A stretch of 64,000 nt of DNA from Cytophagales bacterium (GCA_013298125.1 JAAFJP010000007.1:62001-126000); one strand, 5' to 3'; counted from the first letter of the stretch, positions 43,705-54,045 are shown. The notes: generated by a model from the letters alone, not told the origin. A program made the numbers and translations.

Positions 43705-44108
43705 TATTTTTTAAGTAAAAGATTTGTTATTAATTATCATCCGAAGTCTAAAATGGTGCTGTTATGCCTTTGTGATTTCGTTTTCAAAGTACTACAAATT
43801 AACCCGTTTTTATTATCATTCAGGAATCAAAACATATCTAATTAAATCTCGTACCTCTGTTCGCTTAATTTCTTTATTATCATACACTACTGTTTAAGTA
43901 TAGAATATTTCAAATGTTGGAATGTTCTGTTACAATATACTCACCATCCGTTGGGAATCGTGCGTGAATGTACAAAATTTAGTAAGCATAAAGGATGGTC
44001 TTCAAGAAATGTTGGGTAAAATTACAAAGAATGATCCTCTTTCTTTGAGAGATTTTATTTTTGTAAATTAGTTTAAAAATTAGAAGACCGAAGATAACGA
44101 CAAAGAAC
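43705..44108. other. 404-bp gene-free stretch
   Basis: AT-rich intergenic DNA before a Crp/Fnr gene. The only notable element is a 49-codon frame at 43922-44071. No clear terminator was seen after the DUF4304 start, and no repeat was recognised. Confidence 0.5.
43922..44071 (+). other. Short ORF, possible C-terminal gene remnant
   Basis: 49 codons from ATG. The product ends in LVSIKDGLQEMLGKITKNDPLSLRDFIFVN, which reads like a real helical C-terminus, while the N-terminal part does not look coding. It is below the length cutoff of the ORF track. It could be the tail of a lost gene; evidence is weak. Confidence 0.2.
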
Positions 44109-44702
44109 ATGAAACATCCTGAATATCATATATTTACATCATTAATCGAACGATTATGTGGTGGAATTTCAGAAGAAGAAAAAGAATATTTTTTATCTTG
44201 TTTTCAAATAATAAATTTGCCCGCTAAATACTTTTTTATTCAAGCCAATACCGTTCAGAAAGAGATTGGTTTTGTCGTAAATGGCTTGATTAGAGCATTT
44301 TACGTGGATGATGCAGGTAATGAAATCACGGTAAGATTTGCGGATGAGGGCGATTTTGCGATAGATTATCCCGCCTTTGTGGCTCAACAAAATTGTAAAT
44401 ATTACTTCCAATGTCTCGAACCTACTACTTTGGTAACGATGAATTATGAGCAAATCCAAATCGGTTACAAAGAGTACCACGGCATTGAGCGGTTTGGCAG
44501 ACTCATTGCCGAACAAGTCTTGAAAATGCAGCAAAGCCGAATAGAAAGTTTTTTGTTTGAAACGGCAGAACAGCGTTACCTTAAATTCATCAAAAATAGC
44601 CCTACGCTTTTTAATCGGGTTTCATTATCCATGCTTTCTTCTTATTTGGGCATCGAACGCCCTTCGCTGAGTCGGATTCGTAAAAAGATTTCTCTTCAAT
44701 GA
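44109..44702 (+). CDS. Crp/Fnr family transcriptional regulator
   Basis: 197 residues with a cyclic-nucleotide-binding-like domain (INLPAKYFFIQANTVQKEIGFVVNGLIRAFY) and C-terminal helix-turn-helix (LSMLSSYLGIERPSLSRIRKKI). It stands 74 bp before the NAD(P)-binding oxidoreductase on the same strand, with TGTAACATTTGTGACA in the gap, two TGTnACA motifs that could be a binding site. Confidence 0.88.
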   Translation: MKHPEYHIFTSLIERLCGGISEEEKEYFLSCFQIINLPAKYFFIQANTVQKEIGFVVNGLIRAFYVDDAGNEITVRFADEGDFAIDYPAFVAQQNCKYYFQCLEPTTLVTMNYEQIQIGYKEYHGIERFGRLIAEQVLKMQQSRIESFLFETAEQRYLKFIKNSPTLFNRVSLSMLSSYLGIERPSLSRIRKKISLQ

Positions 44703-44776
44703 TTTTGTAACATTTGTGACAGGTGCATTCATTTATTTTCTATCAATTTTATGTTATTATTTAATCAAAACACAAA

Positions 44777-45418
44777 ATGAAAATTGTAATATTCGGAGCA
44801 TCGGGCTTTTCTGGAAAGGAAATTTTGAAGCAAGCTCTCGCACAAAATCACGAAGTAACGGTGCTTACTCGTTCAAAACAATCCATTGATATTTCTCATA
44901 AAAATCTGACCATTATTGAGGGTAATATACTTGATAATCAAATGGTTAATTCTGTTTTGCAAAATCAAGATGCGGTGATTCAATGCTTAGGAATTGGAGG
45001 GAAAGGTGATGGGAAACCCACTACTTTTATCTCGGATGCTACCCGAATTATTGTGGAGGAAATGGAGAAATCAAACGTCAATCGCCTTGTGTGTATGAGT
45101 AACGTGGGGGCGGGCAATAGCATGGCTTTTCAACCATGGATTTTCAACAAAGTGATTTTGCCGTATTTTATGAAATGGCTAAAAGTAATCATTGACGACA
45201 AAAACATCATGGAGCCAATCATCATGAATAGCCATTTGAATTGGACGATTGTTCGTTGTCCAAATATTGTGGAAAAACCTGCCAAAAATAAGGTAACAGC
45301 GACTTTGGACGGTAAAAATTTGAAGATGTCTATAACCAATGAAGATGTTGCCCATTTTATGTTGAATCAGTTGTGTAATTCAAATTTTGATAGACAAGCA
45401 CCTTCTGTTAGTAATTAG
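44777..45418 (+). CDS. NAD(P)-binding (NmrA/flavin-reductase-like) atypical SDR
   Basis: 213 residues. Rossmann motif IFGASGFSGKEILKQAL at the N-terminus, LTIIEGNILD, QDAVIQCLGIGG and NRLVCMSNVGAG follow the pattern of NmrA-like or biliverdin-reductase-B-like proteins. The Tyr-x-x-x-Lys pair of classical SDRs is absent, as usual in this group. Substrate unknown. Likely regulated by the Crp/Fnr protein in front. Confidence 0.85.
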   Translation: MKIVIFGASGFSGKEILKQALAQNHEVTVLTRSKQSIDISHKNLTIIEGNILDNQMVNSVLQNQDAVIQCLGIGGKGDGKPTTFISDATRIIVEEMEKSNVNRLVCMSNVGAGNSMAFQPWIFNKVILPYFMKWLKVIIDDKNIMEPIIMNSHLNWTIVRCPNIVEKPAKNKVTATLDGKNLKMSITNEDVAHFMLNQLCNSNFDRQAPSVSN

Positions 45419-45433
45419 GATTGAAAAATTTTT

Positions 45434-45781
45434 CTACGATTCCTTCAAAATCTTATCCAATTTCAAGGCTTCTTTGATACTCCCTTTTATCTTCATTCTG
45501 CCCGTGACCATTCCCGCCATTGGATTAAGGTCGCCAAAAACCAAGCGGGCAAAATCTTGGGTCGTGATGCTTACTTCAAAATTAGAAGTGAGGTTATGAC
45601 TGGCGGCTGTACCCTCTATCCAACCTTTGCCTTCGGAGCTTGAACCGTCTATCAAAAAGGTCTGTTGCGTATCTTTGAAATTGAAAGTAAAAACTTCATT
45701 GATTTGCCCTAACACGTTGGTAGTGAGCTTATTTCTTAGAAAATTGACTGCATTTTCAAAGGTTATTTCTGATTTCTCCAT
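45434..45781 (-). CDS. SCP2 sterol-binding domain protein
   Basis: 115 residues. The C-terminal part shows the SCP2 pattern (SNFEVSITTQDFARLVFGDLNPMAGMVTGRMKIKGSIKEALKL). Bacterial SCP2 proteins bind lipids or hydrophobic ligands in the cytoplasm. It is 21 bp after the monooxygenase-like gene in the same minus-strand operon, which also includes a TetR gene upstream. Confidence 0.85.
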   Translation of the reverse strand: MEKSEITFENAVNFLRNKLTTNVLGQINEVFTFNFKDTQQTFLIDGSSSEGKGWIEGTAASHNLTSNFEVSITTQDFARLVFGDLNPMAGMVTGRMKIKGSIKEALKLDKILKES

Positions 45782-45802
45782 GATATGTTTTGATTAAAAA
45801 TT

Positions 45803-46477
45803 TTAGATATGATTGAAATAAAATAAGTTATAAAAACGAAAATCGGGTGAAGCAATTTGTACGGTCTCTTCCAAATTCACGTCCTGAGCTGCCATTTCCG
45901 AAATGGCTTCAATGAGGTGTTCTTCTGAATCCCAAAGTGAATAATTTACCGCCTTTTCGCCATCCAAACTTCTATGAAAATTGGCACTACGGTAACCTGG
46001 GGTTTTGAAAGACGAATCCTCATTGTTTGCCACTACCATTTCCAATAACCTGTATTGTTTGGGTCCAGGGATTGTGGTGATTTCATTGATAAATATCGTT
46101 CCAGTATAATCGGGCGAAATCACTGAATATCCTTGTTCGCTACGGTCATCAGCATAATGTACCTCATAAAACTTACCTTCTCCGCTGTTATCTTCAAGCA
46201 TGGCAAGGGCTTTTGGCGAAAGCATATTCCCCAAATCTGTCATTGCAGACGTGAATCCTTGCTCGCTTTCCCATTGTATATAAGTGCATATCCGTGACTC
46301 GTCGGTAGAGTTTAAGATGTTTGCACTCACAAAGCCCTCATAATCAGACAGTTTGGCAAAGGAATTTTTCAGTTCGTTACCCACTGTGGCTTGATTTTTT
46401 TCGGCTACGTGATAAAAATTTATCTCAGTAGCCAAACTTGTCCCTTTCAGGATTTTGGTTTCATTTGAATGTTTCAT
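45803..46477 (-). CDS. Tandem ABM-like (antibiotic biosynthesis monooxygenase fold) protein
   Basis: 224 residues formed by two ferredoxin-like alpha/beta barrel halves: EINFYHVAEKNQATVGNELKNSFAKLSDYEGFVSANIL ... YIQWESEQGF, and INEITTIPGPKQYRLLEMVVANNE ... RSANFHRSLDGEKAVNYSLWDSEEHL. ABM-fold proteins include cofactor-free oxygenases and heme-degrading enzymes, but many are only predicted. No catalytic residue set can be assigned. Operon with SCP2 and TetR suggests handling of a hydrophobic substrate. Confidence 0.78.
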   Translation of the reverse strand: MKHSNETKILKGTSLATEINFYHVAEKNQATVGNELKNSFAKLSDYEGFVSANILNSTDESRICTYIQWESEQGFTSAMTDLGNMLSPKALAMLEDNSGEGKFYEVHYADDRSEQGYSVISPDYTGTIFINEITTIPGPKQYRLLEMVVANNEDSSFKTPGYRSANFHRSLDGEKAVNYSLWDSEEHLIEAISEMAAQDVNLEETVQIASPDFRFYNLFYFNHI

Positions 46478-46567
46478 ATTTACTTTTTGTTTTAATCATT
46501 TGTTTAAATTACGTATCAAAAAAATAGGCAATGCCCATTTTCAATTTATACATCATGGAATAATTGT

Positions 46568-47206
46568 TTATTTTCCCATGAAAATATAGTTCAAAATATA
46601 AGATTTCACTCTTTCTTTATGCCTTTGGATATAAGATTTATAAGCATCTTCGTCATAATTACTGATACTTTTTATGAGTTCTTTTGAGATGAAAACATAA
46701 TGAATATTGCTCAACACAAAAAATACTAATTCACTTGCAGTAATGGGTTCAATATCGCCGTTCGCAACGGCAATTTCTACTTGTTTTGAAAAAAGAGAAG
46801 TATTAAAAGATTCAATAAGAGTGGATTTATTGAAAACAGTTAAACTATTCATTTTCAATTCATTAGTAATAAATAAAGGTAAATCAGAGTTGTTCTCTAA
46901 AAACTTAAATTCCTCCTCAATTTGCCACTCAATTTTTTCTTTTAAGGGAATATCTTTATTAAAAAATTCGAGTAAAATACCAAAGAATTTATGCAAACTT
47001 TCTTTCATTATTTGCTCAAAAAGTTTGTCTTTGCTTCTGAAATAATAGTTCACCAAAGCCACGTTAGTCTCGGCTTCGGTGGCTATGTCTCTGATGGTGG
47101 TACCTGCAAATCCTTTTTCCATAAAAAGTTTTTGGGCAACCGTTTTTATATGTTCTTCGGTACTTAGGACTGTTTCCAATTTTATGAGTTTTGTTAATGG
47201 TAGCAA
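46568..47206 (-). CDS. TetR/AcrR family transcriptional regulator
   Basis: 212 residues with N-terminal helix-turn-helix (TIRDIATEAETNVALVNYYFRSKDKLFEQIM) and helical ligand domain. It lies 90 bp upstream of the ABM and SCP2 genes on the same strand and likely represses them. The start at 47206 gives a 17-residue leader before the family core, so the true start may be a few codons later. Confidence 0.87.
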   Translation of the reverse strand: MLPLTKLIKLETVLSTEEHIKTVAQKLFMEKGFAGTTIRDIATEAETNVALVNYYFRSKDKLFEQIMKESLHKFFGILLEFFNKDIPLKEKIEWQIEEEFKFLENNSDLPLFITNELKMNSLTVFNKSTLIESFNTSLFSKQVEIAVANGDIEPITASELVFFVLSNIHYVFISKELIKSISNYDEDAYKSYIQRHKERVKSYILNYIFMGK

Positions 47207-47312
47207 AGGTAAAGATTCAATTTGATTTAAACAAATGATTAAAATTAAAATTAACTTCTTTTTATTATGTAGATTTACGAAAAATAAAATTATTCAAAAT
47301 AAATATTCATAA

Positions 47313-48404
47313 ATGACCGAACTATCAAATTACACTGAAACCATAAAAAATCTTAAATCGGCAATTTTAAACAGTAGATACAGAGCTGCCGTATTGGTCA
47401 ATCAAGAAATGTTGTCTTTATACTTTTCAGTAGGAAAACTCATTTCTGAGAAAACAAAACAAGAAAAATGGGGGACAAATGTTTTGGAACGACTTTCACA
47501 GGATTTGCAAAATGAATTGCCTGGATTAAAAGGGTTTGGAGCAACGAATTTAAAACGAATGAAATTGTTTTATGATGAATGGAACTCTCTATTTCAAATT
47601 GATGCAAACAGTAAAAATTTAACTCAATTATCTGATAATGAAACACTTATAATTCGTCCGTTACTGACGGACGAATTACAAATCCTATTTTTACAGGTTA
47701 GTTTCACACATCATTATGAATTATTAATTAAAACCAAAACCCTCGAAGAACGTATTTTTTATATTCAAAAGGTGGCTCAAAACTTTTGGTCTGTTGATAG
47801 TTTAAAACATCATATTAAGGCAAATTTGTATCAGAAAGAAGGTAATTTACCAAACAATTTCACTCAAACCCTTACAGATAGTGATTTAAGAGCAAAGGCT
47901 TTACAATCTTTTAAAGATGAATATTTGCTTGATTTTATCAATATTGAAGACCCCGATGAGGCAGATGAAAAAATGATTGAAAACGAAATTGTAAGAAATA
48001 TCAAGAAATTCCTACTTTCATTAGGGGCTGATTTCGCATTTTTAGGTAATCAGTTCAGGCTTTTAGTTGATGAGGATGAATATTTTATTGACTTGTTGTT
48101 CTTCAATAGAAAATTGCAGTGTTTAGTTGCCTTTGAACTCAAAAAAGGAAAATTTAAACCTGAGTATTTGGGGAAAATGAATTTCTACTTATCGGCACTT
48201 GATGAGTATATAAAACAACCGCATGAAAATCCGTCAATCGGAATAATTCTATGTAAAGAAAAAAACAATAAGACCGTTGAATTTTCTTTCAGAGATTTTA
48301 ATAAATCAATGGGAGTCGCAACTTTCAAAACAACTCACGAACTTCCTGAGCAATTTAAAAATGCTCTCCCTGACGTAGAAACCCTCAAAAAATTAATGGA
48401 CTAA
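47313..48404 (+). CDS. YhcG-type PD-(D/E)XK nuclease (DUF1016)
   Basis: 363 residues. N-terminal DUF1016 helical part (GKLISEKTKQEKWGTNVLERLSQDLQNELPGLKGFGATNLKRMKLFY) and C-terminal nuclease with D...ExK catalytic elements in FIDLLFFNRKLQCLVAFELKKGKF. Family members occur in defence islands and near restriction systems; here it stands alone. Its composition is A/K-rich and it carries its own promoter region, which fits horizontal acquisition, but no mobile ends were found. Confidence 0.9.
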   Translation: MTELSNYTETIKNLKSAILNSRYRAAVLVNQEMLSLYFSVGKLISEKTKQEKWGTNVLERLSQDLQNELPGLKGFGATNLKRMKLFYDEWNSLFQIDANSKNLTQLSDNETLIIRPLLTDELQILFLQVSFTHHYELLIKTKTLEERIFYIQKVAQNFWSVDSLKHHIKANLYQKEGNLPNNFTQTLTDSDLRAKALQSFKDEYLLDFINIEDPDEADEKMIENEIVRNIKKFLLSLGADFAFLGNQFRLLVDEDEYFIDLLFFNRKLQCLVAFELKKGKFKPEYLGKMNFYLSALDEYIKQPHENPSIGIILCKEKNNKTVEFSFRDFNKSMGVATFKTTHELPEQFKNALPDVETLKKLMD

Positions 48405-48428
48405 AAGTTTTTCATAATTACACTCAAA

Positions 48429-49340
48429 ATGCTCAATACCAACATTCCATATTTCGAGAATCTCAGTAAGTTTTATGAAGCCATAAACGTCCCGAAACCC
48501 ATTCACGAGCATTTTGATGTGCGTTTTATTCAGGAAAATCTGAAAACCGTGAAGATGCAAATGCCTTCGTTCAGAAATCCTTGTTTTATGATTTCGATGA
48601 CTTTGAAAGGGCAAGGTAGCGTACATCATGCGGGTACGGAGGCGTTTCGGGTGGGTGATTTGTCAGTGTTTTTTACCGCCCCTGGACAACTCCAAAGTTG
48701 GGATGTACTGCCCGATTGGGAAGGTATTTACGTCATTTTTGCCAAAGAATTTTTTGCCGTAAATCGTATCATTTTAGAGGAAATAAGGGAGTCTCCTTTC
48801 TTTGATATTGACAATCGAGTATCACTTACGCTTGTGCCAGAAGAGGCGGAGGTTTTACTGGATTTATTTCAAAAAATTCAAACCGAAGCAAATGGTAAAT
48901 TTGAAAATCGCTATGAATTTGTGAAATCTTTTATCCGTTTGATGGTAATGTATTTGAACCGTTTTTACGAAAAAAGAATCCAGAATAATCAAAAACCTAA
49001 TCCCCAAGCCTCTGGCATTCTGACAGTTAGAGAATTTCAAGATTTAATTGAGCAAAATTTAAAAACGGATAAAAAACTAAAAACGGTATCAGAGTTTGCT
49101 GATAAACTCAGCGTACACCCTAACCATCTCAATGCTCTTTGCAAAGAAATCTTGGGCAAAACTGCCAGTGAATTACTGCACGATAGCACGCTACTTCAAG
49201 CCAAATCTTTAATCCTAAATTCTGATTTTTCGATGAAAGAAATTGCCTATCAATTGGGCTATGACGAACCCAATTATTTCTTTCGGTTTTTCAAAAAACA
49301 CGTTGGGGTTACACCGAGTGAGTTTAAAGGGAAATTTTAG
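48429..49340 (+). CDS. AraC family transcriptional regulator
   Basis: 303 residues. N-terminal cupin-like sensor (MQMPSFRNPCFMISMTLKGQGSVHHAG ... VGDLSVFFTAPGQLQSW) and C-terminal AraC domain with TVSEFADKLSVHPNHLNALCKEILG and MKEIAYQLGYDEPNYFFRFFKKHVG. It begins 24 bp after the YhcG gene and is followed by a second AraC gene of the same subfamily. Possible targets are the aldo/keto reductase and SDR downstream. Confidence 0.9.
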   Translation: MLNTNIPYFENLSKFYEAINVPKPIHEHFDVRFIQENLKTVKMQMPSFRNPCFMISMTLKGQGSVHHAGTEAFRVGDLSVFFTAPGQLQSWDVLPDWEGIYVIFAKEFFAVNRIILEEIRESPFFDIDNRVSLTLVPEEAEVLLDLFQKIQTEANGKFENRYEFVKSFIRLMVMYLNRFYEKRIQNNQKPNPQASGILTVREFQDLIEQNLKTDKKLKTVSEFADKLSVHPNHLNALCKEILGKTASELLHDSTLLQAKSLILNSDFSMKEIAYQLGYDEPNYFFRFFKKHVGVTPSEFKGKF

Positions 49341-49366
49341 CATCACGAAAATTTATAATAAAATAC

Positions 49367-49374
49367 TACCTTTG
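49367..49374 (+). promoter_or_regulatory. -7 box of the second AraC gene
   Basis: TACCTTTG, a perfect TAnnTTTG element, ends 22 bp before the ATG at 49397. It supports that start over the TTG at 49382 used in the ORF track, which would lie at the transcription start. Confidence 0.55.
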
Positions 49375-49396
49375 TGTTTATTTGAATTTTATAAAA

Positions 49397-50326
49397 ATGG
49401 AGAACATAAGCATAAAGGAATTTTATAAAGAGATATTTGGCGAAAGTGGTTGCCAACTTGACTATTTTTTAGATAGCGAAAGCACAAATGACTTGGGGCA
49501 TTTCAACGTATTTGATAGCGAAAAGTTTTATCACAGTAGTAAGAATAAATCCGAAATGACCTATAACCGAAGGCTGTACTACAAAATTAGCTTGATTAAA
49601 GGTAAAAATTTGGTTGAATTTGCCGATAAAACAGTGATGATTGAAAAGCAAGGAATACTGTTTGCTACGCCTAAAATCCCGTACCGATACGTACCACAAA
49701 CCGAAGAACAGTCTGGTTTTTTTTGTGTATTCACGAAAGAGTTTTTATCCAAATCCAAGACAGGGTTATTGATTGATGAATTCCCAATTTATCAACCCAA
49801 TAGCGATTTTGTTTATCAATTGACTGATGAACAATACCTTAAAATTGAAGAGATATTCAAGAAAATGGATGCAGAATTATCTTCTGACTACGTTTTTAAA
49901 TATGACTTAATCAGGAACTATGTCTTTGAATTAATCCACGCTGGGCAAAAGCTAAAACCAATGGAAAGCAATACAGTGCCGACCAATGCCGCCAGTAGGA
50001 TTTCATCCTTATTTATAGAATTATTGGAGCGGCAGTTTCCGATTGAAAGTGACGCACAAGCCATACAACTCAAAGCCCCGCTTGATTTTGCCAAAGTGTT
50101 GGGCATTCATATCAATCATCTCAATAAAGTATTGAAAGAAACCACGGGCAGAAACACAACAGAAATTATTAACGGCAGAATAACCGAAGAAGCAAAGGTT
50201 TTATTGAAACAAACCCAATGGAATGTTTCGGAGATAGCTTATACTTTGGGGTTTGATGAAGTGGCTTATTTTTCTAATTTTTTCAAAAAACATACTTCTT
50301 TGTCTCCGTTAAAGTATAGAAATTGA
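49397..50326 (+). CDS. AraC family transcriptional regulator
   Basis: 309 residues. N-terminal sensor domain (RRLYYKISLIKGKNLVEFADKTVMIEKQGILFATPKIPYRY) and C-terminal DNA-binding domain (FAKVLGIHINHLNKVLKETTGRNTTEII ... VSEIAYTLGFDEVAYFSNFFKKH). A close paralogue in layout of the preceding AraC protein but clearly diverged in sequence. It has its own promoter, and precedes the aldo/keto reductase by 89 bp. Confidence 0.9.
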   Translation: MENISIKEFYKEIFGESGCQLDYFLDSESTNDLGHFNVFDSEKFYHSSKNKSEMTYNRRLYYKISLIKGKNLVEFADKTVMIEKQGILFATPKIPYRYVPQTEEQSGFFCVFTKEFLSKSKTGLLIDEFPIYQPNSDFVYQLTDEQYLKIEEIFKKMDAELSSDYVFKYDLIRNYVFELIHAGQKLKPMESNTVPTNAASRISSLFIELLERQFPIESDAQAIQLKAPLDFAKVLGIHINHLNKVLKETTGRNTTEIINGRITEEAKVLLKQTQWNVSEIAYTLGFDEVAYFSNFFKKHTSLSPLKYRN

Positions 50327-50415
50327 TTGGATTTTATAATTAGTTGATTGCAATTTATAAGCAAAATGTATTCAAAACTGCTGAACTTTGTACCTCAAAT
50401 TAAACGGTAAACAAA

Positions 50416-51372
<957 letters not shown>

Positions 51373-51398
51373 GATTTGATATTTTTCTTTACTTTACA

Positions 51399-51434
51399 TA
51401 AAAGCCTTCAAATTGATTTTGAGGGCTTTTTATA
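51399..51434. terminator. Terminator of the aldo/keto reductase
   Basis: AAAAGCCTTCAAA pairs with TTTGAGGGCTTTT (one G-U pair) over a 4-6-nt loop, with a T run. The same hairpin plus following promoter is duplicated at 56136. Confidence 0.75.
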
Positions 51435-51510
51435 TTTTATGATTCTTTGAAATATCCACCTCATCCTTTGATTTGTGTACCTAATCAATTTATGGCTTAA
51501 TGTAATTTTG
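51435..51510 (+). promoter_or_regulatory. SDR promoter region, copy 1 of a duplicated leader
   Basis: Contains CTTTGATTTGTGTACCTAAT upstream of -7 box TAATTTTG (51503-51510). This region, with the preceding terminator, is repeated with few changes in front of the 56305 gene, suggesting a common operator. Confidence 0.55.
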
Positions 51511-51536
51511 CACCATCAAAATAAACGAACAGTAAA

Positions 51537-52382
51537 ATGAAAAAAGTAGCATTAATAACAGGAGCAAATTCAGGCGTAGGATTAGCTACGGCAAAAGGTT
51601 TGGCAAAGGCAGGTTTTGATTTAATCCTTTTGGTAAGAAGTAAACAAAAAGCCGAAGCATCGCAAAACGAGATTTTACAAGAATTTCCTACTATTAAAAT
51701 AGACTACGAAATCGCTGATTTAGAGGATGTTAAGTCGGTTATTAAGGCTACTGAAAACATAAAAAAACGATACACCAAAATAGACAGAATTATCAATAAT
51801 GCAGGATATTCGCCTGATGTGATTGAATTCACCAAAGATGGCTACGAAAAATCATTCGTAGCCAATCATTTGGGTCATTTCGCACTGACTACCAATTTGT
51901 TAGATTTATTGGAAGCATCTGGCGAAGGGCGTGTGATTAATGTTTCTTCGGGCGGATATGCCTTCGGGAAAGTGAGTAGAATGTTTGTAAAAAACAATCC
52001 AGATTTAGGCGGTTTTGGAGCATATTGCGATGGTAAATTGGCGAATGTTTTGTTCACCAAAGGTTTAGCAAAAAGAATGACAGGCAAACCTGTTTTGGCT
52101 TTCAGTTTGCACCCTGGCGTAGTAAATTCAAACTTTGGGGCAAATTTTACAGGATTTAGCAAATGGTTCACGGCTTTGGGAAAACCCTTCATGATTACGC
52201 CCGAAAAAGGAGCTATGACTTCCTTATTTTTAGCAACAACGGATTTACCTAATGTGCAAAATCTTAGCGGTGAATATTTTGACAAAAGCCAAGTGAAAGC
52301 AACAAAAAATAAAGATATTACGGAGGAAAATATTGAGTTGATTTGGCAGAAGAGTTTGGAGGCTGTGGAGGGGATTGTTTAA
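51537..52382 (+). CDS. SDR family oxidoreductase (retinol-dehydrogenase-like)
   Basis: 281 residues. LITGANSGVGLATA cofactor motif, INNAGYSPD, INVSSGG and the active-site Tyr-Lys pair in YCDGK. The layout with LAFSLHPGVVNSNF is that of retinol-dehydrogenase-like or WW-domain-oxidoreductase-like SDRs. Substrate unknown. A decayed copy of its last ~60 codons lies at 54727-54932. Ends at a terminator shared with the convergent DJ-1 gene. Confidence 0.9.
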   Translation: MKKVALITGANSGVGLATAKGLAKAGFDLILLVRSKQKAEASQNEILQEFPTIKIDYEIADLEDVKSVIKATENIKKRYTKIDRIINNAGYSPDVIEFTKDGYEKSFVANHLGHFALTTNLLDLLEASGEGRVINVSSGGYAFGKVSRMFVKNNPDLGGFGAYCDGKLANVLFTKGLAKRMTGKPVLAFSLHPGVVNSNFGANFTGFSKWFTALGKPFMITPEKGAMTSLFLATTDLPNVQNLSGEYFDKSQVKATKNKDITEENIELIWQKSLEAVEGIV

Positions 52383-52395
52383 ATAAAAATTGTAG

Positions 52396-52433
52396 AAAAA
52401 ACCCCTCAAAAACTTAATTTTGAGGGGTTTTTA
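52396..52433. terminator. Bidirectional terminator
   Basis: AAAAACCCCTCAAAA and TTTTGAGGGGTTTTT form a 15-bp stem with a 6-nt loop between the convergent SDR and DJ-1 genes. Confidence 0.9.
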
Positions 52434-52444
52434 AATTATATTTC

Positions 52445-53971
52445 CTACTTCACATCCTTCAAACTCTTAATCAAAGCCTGAGTAAACGGAGCCAAATCAA
52501 TTGGTCCACGACTTGTAATTACCCCATTATCAATCACAACAGGTTCGTCAATTACGGTTCCACCTGCATTTTTCAAATCTTCGTGCATATTCCACCAAGA
52601 AGTTATTTTTCGCCCTTTTACTAAGCCTGCATTAATCAAAACCCAAGGGCCATGGCAAATAGAGGCGACAGTTTTATGGTTTTCGTTCGCAGCTTTAATG
52701 AATTTCAAGGCATCTTGGTCGGCTCTAATGGCATCTGGATTCCACGCTCCCCCAGGAATATACACCAAATCATAGTCTTTTGAATTTGCCTCATCTAAGA
52801 ATTTATCAATTTTGATATACCCCGAATTTTGCATCCATTTTACCGTACTAATGTGCGTTGAGCGTTTCTCAGGTACGTAAGCTCCAAACATAGGTGGGTA
52901 ATTAGGTTTGCGTGGTGAAATAATATGAACGGCTGCCCCTCTGTTTTCCAACATTTTTCTTACAAAAGTCAATTCAATTTCTTCCACCCCATCCGATACT
53001 ACAACCGCTACTTTTTTACCTTTCAATTCATCTGGATTTGCCTTTTCATTCAGCATTTGTTTGATGGCTTTGTTGGCATCGTTTGAATCGTTTATCAACC
53101 ATTCTGAGTTTACGCCCATCACGTCATCGGCAGGACCTTCAACTGATAATGAAACCAAATCGGCTTGCTGAATTACCTTCAATAAGGCTTCGCCAACTCC
53201 TTTTGCTGATGCAGGATTTTGCCCCGTCACCAAACGACCATCAACAACCACTTTTTCTTGCCACAAACCCGCTTTCGAGAATTTTGCACCACGCTCTATC
53301 AATTTAGTTTCCAACATAAAAGGCACTACGTTTTCTAATTTCACGGCAACCTCTTCTTCATTTGAAAATGCGTTTATGTTTTTACCATCTACCAAATATT
53401 TACCATTGCTTAATTTGATATTCAACAAGCCCGATGGTCCATGACACACCGCACCAATCGCTCCTCCATTTTCGTAAATTTTTGAAGAAATAGAAGCTAA
53501 TTCTACATTATCGGCATAATCCCACATCGTTCCGTGTCCGCCAGCATAGTATATACCCGTGTATGAGGTCAAATCTACCTCCGAAGGTTTCATTGTATTC
53601 TCTATTTTGTGGTGATAAACTTCATCTTCCCAAAATGCTTTATTTGTGGCATCGTTCAGATTCAAGCCGTCCACAGGAGCTTTTCCACCTTTTGGACTCA
53701 CAAAATCTATTTCAAATCCTGCATTTTTGAACACCATCCATGGGTGAGCCACTTCTGCCAAATGATAACCCGTAGGCAAACCTGTACTGCCCTTTACGCC
53801 ATGGCTCGTTACCACAAATAATATTTTCTTCTTCATGATTTTTTGTTGCGTATCGTCGCCACGATTAGTTGTTGATTTCTCTTGTGCATTTGTGGCGATA
53901 TTCATACCCAAAAAGGCACAAATAAGCATAACCATTGCATTGGCTTTTAAAATATTGATTGAATTTTTCAT
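52445..53971 (-). CDS. Exported tandem DJ-1/PfpI protein
   Basis: 508 residues. A signal peptide (MVMLICAFLGMNIATNAQ) precedes two DJ-1/PfpI-superfamily domains. Domain 1 (about 45-275) is Hsp31-like with nucleophile Cys in GAVCHGPSG and the YAGGHGTMWD loop. Domain 2 (about 320-505) is PfpI-like with ASICHGPWVL and YIPGGAWNPDAIR. Members act as glyoxalase III, deglycase-like or chaperone proteins. A CRP-type palindrome sits 75 bp upstream of the start, next to the Crp/Fnr gene. Confidence 0.88.
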   Translation of the reverse strand: MKNSINILKANAMVMLICAFLGMNIATNAQEKSTTNRGDDTQQKIMKKKILFVVTSHGVKGSTGLPTGYHLAEVAHPWMVFKNAGFEIDFVSPKGGKAPVDGLNLNDATNKAFWEDEVYHHKIENTMKPSEVDLTSYTGIYYAGGHGTMWDYADNVELASISSKIYENGGAIGAVCHGPSGLLNIKLSNGKYLVDGKNINAFSNEEEVAVKLENVVPFMLETKLIERGAKFSKAGLWQEKVVVDGRLVTGQNPASAKGVGEALLKVIQQADLVSLSVEGPADDVMGVNSEWLINDSNDANKAIKQMLNEKANPDELKGKKVAVVVSDGVEEIELTFVRKMLENRGAAVHIISPRKPNYPPMFGAYVPEKRSTHISTVKWMQNSGYIKIDKFLDEANSKDYDLVYIPGGAWNPDAIRADQDALKFIKAANENHKTVASICHGPWVLINAGLVKGRKITSWWNMHEDLKNAGGTVIDEPVVIDNGVITSRGPIDLAPFTQALIKSLKDVK

Positions 53972-54045
53972 CGAAAATTTGTTTTTTTACGATGCAAAAT
54001 TGGGTAAAATCAATGCCTTACCACAGGAAGTAAATCACAAGTTTT

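Noticed and set aside
47313-48404. YhcG nuclease as the core of a defence island
   Set aside because: Neighbours are ordinary AraC, TetR and oxidoreductase genes; no restriction, CRISPR or toxin genes are adjacent.
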